DNA from: Zancudomyces culisetae
Taxonomy: Eukaryota; Kickxellomycota; Harpellomycetes; Harpellales; Legeriomycetaceae
DNA: 50,942 nt
NCBI GenBank assembly: GCA_001969505.1
Contig: LSSK01000316.1
Span: forward strand, 1 to 50,942
Reading direction: 5' to 3'
The notes beneath the pieces were generated by a model. It was not told the DNA's origin, ran no database searches, and saw only the letters and a program-made list of their open reading frames with translations. The position numbers and the translations under genes are program-made. This document shows positions 1 through 12,114 of the stretch, piece after piece (the first letter of the stretch is position 1; the number at the start of each line of letters is the position of its first letter).

Positions 1-56
1 TTTAAATCTAGTAGTACCTTGTCAAGTCAATACAAGCCACCAATTTCTAGGTATAC

Positions 57-493
57 ATGGCGCTCCTACAAACATGGAATTTTGTGTATATGAGATTCAT
101 ACATGAAAAGAGCCAAAATACAGTTAACGATAGGCTAAAATCACATATTTCTGATATATATTCTTGCCTTTGGCTCTACTTATCTCCTTTTCCATTTGCA
201 GTACATCTTTTGCATCTTTTTTGTTTTCAAGCAGGACGAGAAAGAAGAAAATAAGCCACTAGGTAAAAGGTGTGGCCAGTTCAATCTTGCCGACATTAGT
301 GGATATTGCTTACAACTATATCCCGAGTCACTCTTTGTTCAGCGCTTCTACCACCAGTTTTTTCACTAGGCTTTGGACAATTGCAAATGCAGATATGTGG
401 TATGGTGCGATGTGCATAATTTCCGTTCTGTTTTATTGTCATGTGTTTCGGCGCTTTTTTTTATCGCATTCGGATTCGACAGTTGACAGTTAA
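57..493 (+). CDS. Doubtful small spliced single-pass membrane protein
   Basis: I do not recognise this product. The reading frame at 280-493 has balanced codon use and one likely membrane segment (around MWYGAMCIISVLF), followed by a basic, Ser-rich tail and a TAA stop. It has no good internal start. A coherent model joins an ATG exon 57-85 to exon 280-493. The donor is GTATAT at 86 and the acceptor is CAG at 277-279. This gives 243 nt, or 80 residues, starting MALLQTWNFV. The intron of 194 nt ends next to a TAG-rich stretch, so other upstream exons are possible, including exons beyond the window edge. The seen part is the open frame and hydrophobic segment; the splice model is inference. Confidence 0.3.
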
Positions 494-2493
494 TTCTAAA
501 GCTTTTATTTAGCTTTCATTTCTTTTTTTTTTTGGTATCCGTTTTATTAACCTATTTGATTGGATAAAACTATACTTCACAAATTGTAGTGTCCTAAATC
601 ACCTATTGTAAGACGAATCTTTGTTTTAATGACTTTATTTGCTCTTGCATTTTCCAAAAGCGAAAAATTTTCCTTTGGCCAAAATTGATCCGACCTGCTT
701 GCATTTATCACCCCCCATTCCACCCATCAAACCAAAATAAGCACACAAAAGGGGAAAACAAATAAGTATTTGTGATAGTTGATAGGTCCGACACACAAGC
801 TAGTCGTGTATAAGGGAGTGGGGGGAACTGTACCTCTTGCTTTTCCTGTTTACTTTGCTTCTCTCCACTCCTTGATCGCATTTGGTGATGTGAAAATAGC
901 CCTTAAAAAGCTGGAAATATCAGATGTTAGTTTTTACTTATTTTGGCTTTGTTTGCGTGTAAAGCAGCAATAGTCATTCTTGAAGATACATATACACATA
1001 AAACAGTTAACGTCATAAGCGTTTATATTGGATATTCAGGAAACGCCAGCTTAAACCCTTTGCCAACAAAAAAAAGAAAGATGAAAAAAGCTTGGTGACC
1101 CATTTATTTGCCGCGCAAATGCAATTTGCTTGGTAAACTGGTTTTGCTTTTAATATTGTTTTCCCAGTTTTTAATAAGCCATTAGTATTTTGCTGCACGC
1201 TACTCCATTTGATGCCGTCTATTGTACAATATAGTTATCCAAAAACTACATCCAAGTATGCTTACAAAAGCCTTAACAGTAGAAAAATGTTGGAGAACCT
1301 GGATCATTGCGTAAAATAAAAACCTGTACTTTAAATTGACAAACTTTATTGCACTATATACACACTTGGATACTTAATATATTTACGAAAATGCACACAA
1401 GTTGGTGCATGGAAAATTAAAAAAAAAAGAGCGTATTTAGAAGTGTTTAGTGGTGATAGCAACAGTATAGGAAATATCCCCCATTACGGTATAAGCCCAA
1501 GGTGTTCGTATGGGGCTTACCCGTTTTTTACCCACATTCATTCCACCTTATTTCTAGCTTTTGTGTTGGGTATTTTTTCCCTTCCTGTCCACTTGAAAGC
1601 TCAAGAAAATTCCCCTCTTACGATTCGATGCTAAATTCAGGGTTATTAGTTGTGCTCATTATTTACGCGCCTAATGAACTAATTTAGGTTTGTTTATTTC
1701 GATAGTCAATTTGTGCACCATAAAACGGGCTCAAAATAATGCCGCTTCTTTACAAACTTGACATGCTCATGGAGGGAAGAAAAAAAAACAAAAAATGCCA
1801 GTAAAATAAAAAACCAAAAAGCTTTAAAAACCCTTGCTAATTCCTCTTGTGAAACTCAAGCCGATTTCCTTATTAATATCCGAAGCAATTTTTTTGTTCG
1901 AAGAGCTAGTTTATAAAAACTTTAACTAAAGAGTTTAAACACAGAACAATACTAAAATATTTTGAAACAACAAGCCTGGGTTAGCTTAAACTCTATTGAT
2001 TAGGGAAAGCAAAGGAATATAAACAAAAGGTATATTCAAAAATACCAACTTACAGTTAGGAATTGACATTGATTGTCATATTACTATTATTTGGTAGTAT
2101 TCTTGTGCTTTAAGGGTACAAAGTTTAAAGTTGTATGCAGGCATATATAGGAACTTTCTATCAATACTAAGCAACATCAATCAGAGAAGAAAAACAAAGT
2201 GATGAAGGGTTCATATTGGAGACTACATACTAAGGCTAGGGAAAAGAAAAGCAGGATACTTGTTTTATTTAAACGTTGATCTCTTGTGCGAACTCTCTTA
2301 TAAGTTTCAGAGCAAATATAGCTTTATTAAACAGTAGAGCTATATCACTATAACAAAAGTAAATTATATCAATATTTTTGGACTGGTTTAGACCAACGAC
2401 GCAAGGTAATAAATACTTAAGCTGTATAGGGCCTAAATAACGTCATCTCTTCTTGAATAATCGATTACCTGGTTGTAATACGGACTGAGAAAA
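494..2493. other. Intergenic, A+T-rich, no gene recognised
   Basis: Only short chance frames occur, and they begin at TTG or GTG or end quickly. Poly-A and poly-T runs are frequent. The 3' part should hold the promoter of the kinase gene; a weak TATA-like ATATATAG lies near 2144, about 350 bp upstream of the ATG. Confidence 0.6.
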
Positions 2494-4179
2494 ATGAATA
2501 AAATCAATGTTGGTTTACAGATAGATACTGTAAATACCACATTTAGTACCATTAATTCTGCTACAACTTGCAGTGATATGTGTACGGGTGACAAATATGA
2601 GGATCAAATGCTGTTGAATGGAGAAGGTAGTAGGAGACTTGATAATGAGTTTACAATAACACACACAAGTGAATACTCACGTGCAGAGGAGTCAGGTGAT
2701 GAGAATAGCTCTATTGGGTTAGAAACACCAATAAATGAGTGCCCCAATACATATGCTGGCTGCAATTCTAAAAAGCAAATTTTAAGCTTGGAGAAGCTTT
2801 CTATCGATGAAGATAGTAACTTACAGCTTGTGGAAAATAACAGTATAGTAGATAGTGTTGACACAGATACTATAGAACCCATTTTATGTACACAACACGT
2901 AGAAAGAAGAAGACCACTTGGATTGAGTTTTGTAAAAGGTATCAGGAGAGATAGGGAGGGTGATCATTCACAGAAAAGACAGCACAAAAGAGGAATTCAT
3001 GGAAACATATCTCTTGATTCATTTCTCTTTTTTTATTCAAAGAAGGGTGATGGTCGCAATAAGCATGACCCAGAGGATGACAAAAATTGTTCCGAAAGGC
3101 AACTTTCATCCAGCTATAACGATGGTTATTTTTCCAAACGAGTTGCTGACGAATCAGATAAAAATTCTGTGTTTACACATGGGGTAGTTATTAGCAGGAC
3201 TAATAGTACCAGAACACATGATTCAGGGATGCCTAGCCTGAAGGAAAAATATGGAGTATTAAAAAGAAGTAATATAGGCAAAGGCGCAACAGCAGTGGTT
3301 AGGATTTCTCAAAAAAATACTGGCAAAGGGGGTAGAAAGCTGTTTGCAGTAAAAAGATACACCAAGAAAAGCAAATCTGAGTCTGAAAGAAGCTATATTA
3401 AAAGACTAACAAGCGAGTTTTGTATTAGCTCGATGATGAGACATAAAAATGTAATACAAACTCTAGATCTTACGCGTGATAAGAGTGGAAAGTGGTGTCA
3501 AGTGATGGAGTATTGTTCTGGAGGCGATTTGCTTGACCTAATCAAAAATGACCACATGAACCAAACTGAGAAAGATTGTCTATTCAAACAGCTGCTACAA
3601 GGCATTGCGTATTTGCACTCAATCGGAGTAGCACACCGTGATATAAAACCCGACAATCTATTACTCGATGATAAGTGTGTTTTGAAAGTTGCTGATTTTG
3701 GGGTTTCGGAAGTATTTTCGCTTCCATGGCAGAGTTCTATACAACTATCAAAAGGATGTGTTGGGTCAGATCCATACATCGCACCAGAGTGTTTTGTTCC
3801 ATCAAATGAATTTGAAGCCAGTAAAGCTGACGTCTGGTCATGTGGGATAGTATATCTAGTTATGACTAACAACTCATTCCCTTGGCACGTTGCAAAGGAA
3901 ACGGATGAAAATTTCCGAAAGTTTGCAAAAAGATGTCAAAGTGGTGATGGAAATAGTAACACAAGCGCATGTTCCATGATGAGTATGTTTAGAAACATTG
4001 ATCCGGATGCCGTAAACACGCTTTCCAAATTACTCTCACTCAATCCTGAAGAAAGGCCTAGAATAGACAAGGTGTTGCTTGATGACTGGATGGTTTCCAT
4101 TGATGTATGTAAGAATGGGGTTGGTGCAAAAACCGGCGTACACAACCACATACCAAATAAACATTCAAGAAGCTTTTAA
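2494..4179 (+). CDS. Ser/Thr protein kinase, NPR/HAL (HAL4/SAT4-HAL5) type
   Basis: An intronless 561-residue protein. Residues 1 to about 245 are hydrophilic, Ser/Asn/Asp-rich and probably disordered. A complete kinase domain follows: glycine loop with GKGATAVV (G262-V269), ATP-binding Lys K287, catalytic HRDIKPDN (H381-N388), DFG (D401-G403) and APE (A430-E432). The wording around these motifs (GVAHRDIKPDNLL, ADFGVSEVF, GSDPYIAPE) is that of the fungal NPR/HAL family. In yeast, HAL4/HAL5 stabilise plasma-membrane K+ (Trk) and nutrient transporters, and a similar cytoplasmic role is inferred. All catalytic residues are present, so it should be active. The start is the first ATG, in a purine-rich context (GAGAAAAATG). 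Kinase identity is near certain; which family member it is cannot be told from sequence. Confidence 0.93.
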   Translation: MNKINVGLQIDTVNTTFSTINSATTCSDMCTGDKYEDQMLLNGEGSRRLDNEFTITHTSEYSRAEESGDENSSIGLETPINECPNTYAGCNSKKQILSLEKLSIDEDSNLQLVENNSIVDSVDTDTIEPILCTQHVERRRPLGLSFVKGIRRDREGDHSQKRQHKRGIHGNISLDSFLFFYSKKGDGRNKHDPEDDKNCSERQLSSSYNDGYFSKRVADESDKNSVFTHGVVISRTNSTRTHDSGMPSLKEKYGVLKRSNIGKGATAVVRISQKNTGKGGRKLFAVKRYTKKSKSESERSYIKRLTSEFCISSMMRHKNVIQTLDLTRDKSGKWCQVMEYCSGGDLLDLIKNDHMNQTEKDCLFKQLLQGIAYLHSIGVAHRDIKPDNLLLDDKCVLKVADFGVSEVFSLPWQSSIQLSKGCVGSDPYIAPECFVPSNEFEASKADVWSCGIVYLVMTNNSFPWHVAKETDENFRKFAKRCQSGDGNSNTSACSMMSMFRNIDPDAVNTLSKLLSLNPEERPRIDKVLLDDWMVSIDVCKNGVGAKTGVHNHIPNKHSRSF

Positions 4180-5999
4180 AAATTATGTATTAGCTATTTT
4201 CAAATTTATTATTATTTTTACCATTGTTATTAACTCTTCTAGTTTACATTTCAGCTATAAATCAACATGGTAACAATAAATTTAATCTACAGTAGAGATA
4301 AAGTGGGCTGTTGCAAAAATTACACCTGATGAAATACATCAGCATGCTGAAACAATATTTCAAAGAGATAGTATTGTAGAAGCTCACCCATAGGCTAAAG
4401 TCATTATGGTAGGAGGGGGAGAGGAGAGTGAGGTCTTTTTTTATTGTTGTCGAGATTGGTAGATGGTAAGATTTATTCTTTAAAAATATGAAATTGAACA
4501 AGCGAGCTCTTACTACACCACATTCAAGATCCAGTTTCAGCCGTATACATGCGCCACAAGCACACATAGGTTAGTTCCTGATGTGTATGAAATCCCTAGA
4601 GGAACAGAGAGTACTTATTTAAGGGAATGATATGTAATGTTTTTTGCTCTTTTTTATGTTATATGTGATATTTATTTAATAGAATAATCCTGAAAACTTA
4701 AAGGTAAACATACCCCCTATAAGTATTAAATGTGTGAAGCTCAAAGTTATTTTACCTTTAATCTGTGCCCCCTCCCCCTTTTTTTGTACTTGTCTTCTAT
4801 TATGTTTATGTTTCATTTCCACCTTTTAGATAAATCAGTAAATAAAAATACACAAAGACTGGTAGAAAACGTCACAAGCTATAGTTAGAAGTATGGCTCC
4901 ACATCAGGATTTTAAATACATAATCGGTGTTCTCATTGATACAATATAATAAAAAATACATACGCATACAAGCTCTAGAGGTACAATAAACCAGCATCAC
5001 CTATCTTTTGCCAATGAGAACACCGCCAAATGAGATGGCTGGGCTTCTACAAATGGAAAAGTGGCTATAAAACATGCGGTTACATCTTCACTACAGCAAG
5101 TGGTATGATTTAGCTCTCAAACTCGCCTTTATATCTCATCATTTGTGGTAGTCATTCCAAATTTAAAATTGATAATAAAGAAAAGAAGGTTTCTAAAATA
5201 TTATTGTGCTATCCTTACGTTATGGACCGATACTGGGCAAATCTCGTTTGTGGTACCGGCGCAATTATTTCCTTTTTTATTACTTGATTACCGCATGTCT
5301 ACATGATCACAGAAAAAAATGCTTTTCCGTCTCTCGATGATCTTTTTTACACATTTTACTAACTACTTCAATAGCTGTTATTTAATATATTTATCTACAA
5401 AAAAGGAGGTAGTAAGAAAGACACAAAAATAATTTTTTAAAAAAAATGGATGGTTCAAAAGCGTGTGGGTCTAATTTTTGATTTCAAAATACGCATGTTT
5501 TCAACTTTCGCTGTGTCACGTGAAAATACAAAAAACTAACACCTAGAACAAAATGTTTACTTGGTCATGGGAAAATTGTAAAAAAACAAAGCAAAAACTT
5601 TGGCAATTAAAGACCTTGAAACACGACTTTCTCACATTCCAGATGAATGTTGGCACTTAATGTTGCATCGAAACCGCGGTAATTTTTAAAGTCCCGCACT
5701 TCTCGTTTTTGACAGCTTTTTTAAAAAAGGGAGGCCAAATAGAATTGTTAAAAATATGGACAAATCAGCACCTAAAATCTCTTTTTTTGTTTTCCTTCCA
5801 ATTTATATTTACAAATCATCTCAAGTAAAAAACTGAAACTCGCCCCCACAGGTAACTCAGCACGAAAAGTATAAAAGTGGCGCTCCTCTCTTCTTAATGA
5901 GGAAGAATTACATTTTTGCTACTTTATTTAGTTACTGGAATAGAGATATACAAAAAAGAGGTTTTTAGACAAAGTATAGTGATAAAAGAAGCGTTAGAA
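4180..5999. other. Intergenic with two short coding-like stretches
   Basis: Two plus-strand stretches read like protein but cannot be built into a gene. 4293-4390 follows a CTACAG acceptor and reads EIKWAVAKITPDEI onward to a TAG at 4391. 4488-4570 runs from an ATG (MKLNKRALTTPHS) to a GTTAGT donor-like site. The rest, including 4600-5860, holds poly-A/T runs and a pyrimidine-rich tract near 4770, with nothing recognised. Confidence 0.4.
5870..5877 (+). promoter_or_regulatory. TATA box of the asparaginase-ankyrin gene
   Basis: TATAAAAG lies 123 bp upstream of the ATG at 6000 in otherwise mixed sequence. Assignment is by position and consensus only. Confidence 0.5.
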
Positions 6000-8900
6000 A
6001 TGAGCAAGGACGAAATACACTACAGCGATGCTAAAAAGTTTCGCGAAATATACGAAGCCCGCTTTGGCGGAGAAACCCTGGGTAGGTGTTTATAAAGACA
6101 CAAAAGATGTTTAATAGATATTTAATTGTGATCGCGGCTAGAGAGTGCTGTGGATCCAATTAGCTAGGTAGAGCGATGCTTGTACCAAAAAGTCATCAAA
6201 ATACGCTCAAGTCTGTAGATATACGTATTGATCTCACACGTATAACATTTTTTTTAAAAAAAAATAAATCTTAGGGTTATCAAAGGTGTTGGTAATATAT
6301 ACAGGGGGAACAATAGGAATGGTTAATAGCTCGGAGAGTGGGTACAAACCAGAGAATGGCTTTCTATCTAAATATTTAAGAAGCCAACAGAGGTTTTTTG
6401 ATCCTGATGGGCTTAATGAGATAAGAAAGGGTACTAATAGTCTCAAGACTAGAACTAGTTTGATGGAGGAGGTTGAAAACTACATTGAAAGAAAAGGGTC
6501 GGAATCTATTGAAGGGAAGGCTCAAGTGGATGAACAAGTTGACGAGGAAGGCCTGGAGGAGTGGCTAGTCACACCCAAGATGATTCATGGGAAGCGAATT
6601 GTGTAAGCTTTTTATTTTTTGCGCCGTCATCTTTATCTTTTGTGATTAAAAATTTTATTTGGCTATTTGGACAATAAGTAATCAAAAATCAAACACAAAG
6701 ACGTAAAAATAAGTTCTTAATGGTAAAAAAAAACGCCCAATAGATATCGCATCAAGTCATATGACCCGCTCTTGGATTCGTGTAACATTGGGTTAGAAGG
6801 TAAATAAAGAAAATGGTTCTCAGTTGGGACTTGTTGTAGTAACACATGTTTGTCAATATGCATGAGTAGATTGGACCAAAATAGTTACAGACATTGAAAA
6901 TAACTATTACAAATACGATGCATTCATTGTTCTTCATGGTAAGTAAATTAGAGTGCAATGAGCAGTGATTTCAATCATTAAAATATGAAATCAGAGCCGG
7001 TTCTAACGAAGCTAGAAATCAAACATTAGGAACTGACACCATGGCGTATACAGCAAGTGCAATTAGCTTTATGCTGAAGAATCTTGGTAAAACTGTGATA
7101 CTTACTGGATCGCAAGTTCCCATCTCTGAGGTCAGAAACGACGCTGTTGAGAATCTACTAGGTGCCCTGATTATAGCTGGTCATTACATAATTCCTGAAG
7201 TCACGTTGTATTTTAACAACCACTTGTACCGAGGAAACAGAGTTTCAAAAGTAGATGCATTAAATTTTTCTGCGTTTGATAGTCCCAACATGCCGCCATT
7301 GGTAAAGGTTGGTGTCAATATAGGTAAATGTCGTAATTTGTAAATGCTGTATTTTTTTCGTGCACGAAAAGTAAACTGGGGTGTGTGTGTGTGTGCATGT
7401 GTGTGCATATTAATGGTGGGTATAAGTGTGGTAATGTCAGGATTGTGCATAGGTACCTAAAAATAAACTGAGGATATTAACTAGTTTGTGTACTGTTTAC
7501 TAGAGATAAACTGGCCATTGGTTTTTAGACCGAATGCAATTGCAAGGTTTTCCGTAAAAAAAACCATGGACCCAAATGTGTGCACACTCAGACTATTCCC
7601 AGGGATTACAATTGCGTCAATCAAATCGCTTTTAGCTCCACCGATGAAGGGCGTGGTATTGGAGACATTTGGATGTGGAAATATTCCGTGTAAAGATAAT
7701 AGCATGATTGACCTGCTCAGAGAGGCGAGCGATCGTGGAGTGGTGATAGTCAATGTCACGCAATGTCAAAAAGGAAACGTAACAAACCTGTATGAAACTG
7801 CAAGAGGACTTGTGGAAAGTGGAGTTGTGCCAGGAGGAGATATGACATCTGAGGTACTTTACTTTTAAGTAAATTAGAACTATTTTTCTGAATTTTCTTG
7901 TAGGGCGTCAACCAGACATACCCTTTGCGCGAGTTTGCAATATAGTCAAATTTGAAATAGTCTGTATAAGCATGTACATATAACTATATATAGTGTGCTC
8001 TCACCAAACTAAGCTATCTTCTCGGGCTTGGGCGTAGTGCTAGCGAAATTAGAAAGCTGGTTTCACAATCGATAAGAGGTGAACTTACTGTGATTACGGC
8101 AGTACAACCGACTGTTGTAGTTGATCCAAAGGTCAGAGCGGCCTCGTTTGTGCAGTATGTATGCTATGAAATAATAAACAACAAGAGAGGAGATGATAAA
8201 TTTTTAACGGAAACCCATGGTGAACGGGAGCATCTCGATGTGAGTTTACAGCTGAGTGATAACAACACTATTCTTACAACTGAGAGCTCACCATTGATCG
8301 ATGACGGTGATATAGCGTCCAAGAACGGCGTGAAACCCAACTCTGCTGTTGCAATGATAGAAAACCCACCACTACCTCACACTCCCACTGAGAGCTCAGT
8401 AGCGAAAAGCGACTTAGCATTAGTAAATAGTACTCTTGGCCAAAGAAAATCCGAAATTTCTCAACAAGAGAGATCTTCAGTATATAAATCTTTTTTTCCT
8501 GTTTTGCTGTGTGCCGCTGCATCTACAAATGATATTATGGGTATGACAATGCTGTCCATTGCATCCGAAGGTTGGCTAGAGACAACATGCTACGACTACA
8601 ATGGGCGAACCCCTCTACATTGTGCAGCTAGGGGTGGGAATATTCAAGCCGCAAAATGGCTTCTTAAAAAAGGCGCCAGTGTTCATGTTTTGGACGGATC
8701 GGGTCACACTCCGTTGTTCGAAGCAGTCGTTTCGAGGAGAGCCGACCTAATAAACTTGATGATTCAAGCAGGAGGCCACTTTTCAAACTCTGAATACTCT
8801 GATCTACTATTCCAAGCCTACGAGGCCATTACTCAAAGTGATTTGGAATTCATTAGATTGTTAGTGCTTGCGCGAATTGATATTAATAGGCCGGATGCTG

Positions 8901-9142
8901 AGGGACGTACGCTTTTGCATATTGCTGTACAATTTAACCAACCAGAGATCGTTGGCTACCTGCTGACTCTGAAAAATGTCAATGTAATACCTCTAGACAA
9001 ACTAGACAGAGAACCCTATGAAATTTCACTGATGGTAGTTTCGAAATACAGAAACGCTGCGTTTTTGGCAAATGGTGATGAAGCGGCAGACGCATACACC
9101 ATAAATGAGCTTTTGGCCAGGGCTTCAGGCAGACTTCCGTAA
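6000..9142 (+). CDS. L-asparaginase with C-terminal ankyrin repeats (ASPG-like)
   Basis: Cytosolic type I L-asparaginase, hydrolysing asparagine to aspartate and ammonia. Seven exons were built: 6000-6081, 6275-6602, 6744-6799, 6870-6938, 7030-7323, 7504-7853 and 7994-9142, giving 775 residues. Every join keeps frame and restores family sequence, for example [10 protein letters not shown] and then GLEDWTKIV across the exon 3/4 join. Both active-site motifs are present: YTGGTIG (nucleophile Thr about T37) and HGTDT (178-182, split by intron 4). [10 protein letters not shown] follows intron 5. A linker of about 100 residues leads to ankyrin repeats at about 590-720 ([31 protein letters not shown]). 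This architecture is that of mammalian ASPG, the 60-kDa lysophospholipase/asparaginase. Introns are 69-193 nt and all acceptors are TAG. Lysophospholipase activity is not inferred. Confidence 0.92.
7380..7406 (+). repeat. GT microsatellite in asparaginase intron 5
   Basis: A run of TG/GT dinucleotides broken by GCA, within the intron 7324-7503. It does not affect coding. Confidence 0.75.
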
Positions 9143-9548
9143 AATTATTTTTCATCAAGCTTTTTTTATTATTGCTTTGGTTTCCGCTTATTATTTAGAA
9201 TTATCGGTTTATTGAGTTAAATTATCCTACATGTTAATGTTCCCCCATTAAAAACGTCTGGGCAAAAGTTTGAGATCAAGTGCAAAAATCTTGCAGAAAA
9301 TATTACCAACAATTTTTTTGTAATTATTTATTTTTCGTCTTACAACGTATTTCTTACCTCTCTCGCCTCCATTTTGATTAAAGAGAGATTCAAGAAACCT
9401 AAACATAGATACTTTTAATTTGAAAATACCAGAGCTTGTTAAAAAACACCTCTAATGCGTTGGATATCATAAATTTAACCAAAAAGGGATTGAATTAGAT
9501 CAAAGCAAGCTCCACTCGATTAAAAAGCACAAGTTAATTTTTAATAAA
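9143..9548. other. Intergenic between asparaginase and MFAP1-like gene
   Basis: A 406-bp A+T-rich spacer holding the 3' end of one gene and the promoter of the next. No distinct motif is recognised beyond poly-A/T runs. Confidence 0.5.
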
Positions 9549-11027
9549 ATGCACAGAAATATAAATGCGAATAAAGCTCGGAGTGTTGCAACTTCAGGCG
9601 TCCAACTACAAAGGTACTATCCAGGAAAAGCACCAAAAAATGAGACAAGATATTCTGATACCGAAAGTGAAAGCGGTTCTGACTCTGAGGCAGTAAAAAA
9701 GGTGCAGGAAATAGGCGAAATAGACATAAAAGGCGTGGAGTATCAACATGTAGGAATTCCAGGCGATTGGCACCAAAAACAAAGCGAACGCTCCCAGCGT
9801 GACGAATTTAACAGTGATGAATCTAAAGCGCAGGAAGATTCACAACAGACATCGAGCTCTGAAGGAAGTGAGGATGAAGCTGATAATATTAGAGAGTTGT
9901 TAAGACAAAGGGCTTTGGCTAATAAACGAATGGAGGCATCAAAACTGGAAAGACAGATCAGACGAGATGAACTAGAAAAGGTTTGACTTGTTGCTACCCT
10001 TTATTTCACAGCCTTTTATTTAAAAGTTGGGACATAAAATATGTATTATACGAAGAATCCATATACTTAAACCAAAAAAAATAAAAATAAAAACGTATAA
10101 ATTAATAGAACCAAGAGCAAGAAGTGGAAACGGAGACAAAAGACATAAATATAAATGTTGCAAGTGATATAGATGAAGACAATCAAGGAAGTTATGAAAG
10201 CGATGAAAGTGATGGCACTGAATCATCTTATGAAAGTGAAGAATCATCAACCTTACCGATGCGACCAGTATTCAAATCAAAGTAAGCATCATTTCCATCA
10301 ATTCTATAGAGTCTTTAATATATCAACATGGAATTTCCATTTTAAATTATCTATTTTTGTTACTTCTCCATTAAGAGCAAATAGAAACTCAAAGTCTAGC
10401 GCATCCAGCGCCTTTGTAGATACATCGATTTATACAGCAGAAGAAAAGAATACGATACAGCTAGTTCAGAAAAAAGTGGCCATGCAGACTATAACTGATG
10501 AAATTAAAAAGGAGCTGCTGGTTCCGGAAGTTGATGATACAGGGTTTGGTGGTATTGATGATACTGACTATCCAGAGGAAGAAGAGGCTGAATACGAGCT
10601 CTGGAAACAACGAGAGCTGGATAGGCTTATTCGAGATAAACAAGCTAGGATGGCTCTAGAGCTTGAGCGGGAAGAGGTAGAAAAAAGAAGAAACATGGAT
10701 GAGAGGACCCGAATCAAGGAAGACTTGAACTTGGTACGCAAACAGCGACTTGAAAAGTTAGAAAAGGTAAAAGCCGCTCCAATGCTTGGAAAATACTACC
10801 ACAAGGGTGCTTTTTATAGCGAGTTATTAACTTCCTCTAAATCAATTGCCACAGCTCAGGAGCATGCTATGAAAAACCCGGTAGATAAAGAGGAAGTGCA
10901 TGCAAAACGCAAGCTACTGGAGCAACTAAGTCAGGGGCGCCACAATCAAACTAAATGGAAAGGGTTAAAACATGAAGATACCTCTCGCGATTCGTTGTGG
11001 GTGGACAGGAAAAAGACACGAAAGTGA
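9549..11027 (+). CDS. MFAP1-like spliceosomal protein
   Basis: Homologue of microfibrillar-associated protein 1, which in animals and fungi is a nuclear pre-mRNA splicing factor of the U4/U6.U5 tri-snRNP. Three exons: 9549-9980, 10109-10281 and 10385-11027 (415 residues; human about 439). An alternative acceptor at 10374-10375 would add three residues. The protein is highly charged: acidic Ser/Asp/Glu clusters in the first half (YSDTESESGSDSE, YESDESDGTESSYESEE), then long Glu/Arg helices (ELWKQRELDRLIRDK). The late motif MLGKYYHKGAFYSE is the best family signature. The first donor, GTTTGA, is non-consensus. The C terminus ends soon after LWVDRKK, shorter than family members that continue past this point. 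Its TGA lies inside a GTGAGT donor-like site, so the true end may differ. Confidence 0.82.
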
Positions 11028-11088
11028 GTCTTTCTATCCTGCTCTTATTTTTTTTACATGAAATTCCTACTACTGTAGATATTTTCAC

Positions 11089-11089
11089 G

Positions 11090-11127
<38 letters not shown>
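11089..11127 (+). repeat. Compound (AT)n(GT)n microsatellite
   Basis: About seven AT units pass directly into about eleven GT units, 60 bp downstream of the MFAP1-like stop codon. Likely length-polymorphic. Confidence 0.9.
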
Positions 11128-12015
11128 GATGAATGGCTATATTGGCCTTACGCTTCACTTTGTATAAATATATTAGGCCAATGTATTTAATTAACTTTCA
11201 GTATATTAATTTGGTTACCACAATTTTTAAAATTAAATGAGAATTTTGTTCACCGTATTTCATGCAAATGAACCCTAAGGTCCGATAAAGTGTAATATTG
11301 ATTGCGTGTACAAAGGTATTTTTTTATTCTCGTGGTTTTCGCTTTAAGTTTTATAGCATGACATTTCTACGCTAGTCAATGAAGTGATGCTATTTTACGT
11401 TAATTCTGGGTGCTATAATATAACCAAAAGCAAAAAAGGCAGGGAAATGTGGGAATCTGCGATTCGTGTGCACAACAACCTTCGAAGAGTGTAATAAGTA
11501 TAAGACTGGTTTATTTTATTTTTTGACATCGTTGATCAAACCACAAGTTAATGACACTTTGATATTAGAACCTAGTAGCAATAATCATTCGAAAATTAGT
11601 GCCACACCTTTACCAACCATGCAAAGGAATCCAGGCTTACAATAAAAAAACAGTTACATTTATTAAAGTTTAATTAAAAGTCAATCTTTCATATTGCTGG
11701 CATTGACTATTGCTTTTGGTGCGCTATTGATTTAGCAAAAGTTGAGCTTTAATGGTTGATACACAGCTAATGTAGTTTAGAGAGTGTTTAAGACATGTTT
11801 ACCACAAAAAGATATAAATAGTGGACATCTTTCATGGAAATGGTTTCAATATCAACTAGTTACGGTACTTCCTCACCACACTTAATCAATAGTAACTCTG
11901 ACTAGTACTTTTAGAAGTAAGAAACAAGAAAAACCTTGCCTCAAAAGGATAAAATATTTGAAATTTACTATTCGGTCCATTGGCTCTTCTACTTAGATTG
12001 ATATTATAGCTTCGG

Positions 12016-12023
12016 TATATAAA
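12016..12023 (+). promoter_or_regulatory. TATA box of the CBM19-like gene
   Basis: TATATAAA lies about 92 bp upstream of the ATG at 12115, typical spacing for a strongly expressed gene. Confidence 0.55.
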
Positions 12024-12114
12024 CTAGAAAGCAAAAGTTATTGAAATACTATTAAAAATCGCACTAATCTGCCTATATTTTTAACTGCCCAGGCTCAATC
12101 AAAAAAAAATCAGA

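Larger units (their letters stand above)
11028..12114. other. Intergenic, no gene recognised
   Basis: Carries an AT/GT compound microsatellite at its start and the promoter of the downstream secreted-protein gene at its end. No frame looks coding. Confidence 0.6.

Noticed and set aside
779-973. 64-codon frame upstream of the kinase
   Set aside because: It begins at TTG, has no ATG near its start and no recognisable domain or splice partner.
1443-1687. Two overlapping frames of about 60 codons
   Set aside because: Both lack ATG starts, and their hydrophobic runs come from T-rich DNA.
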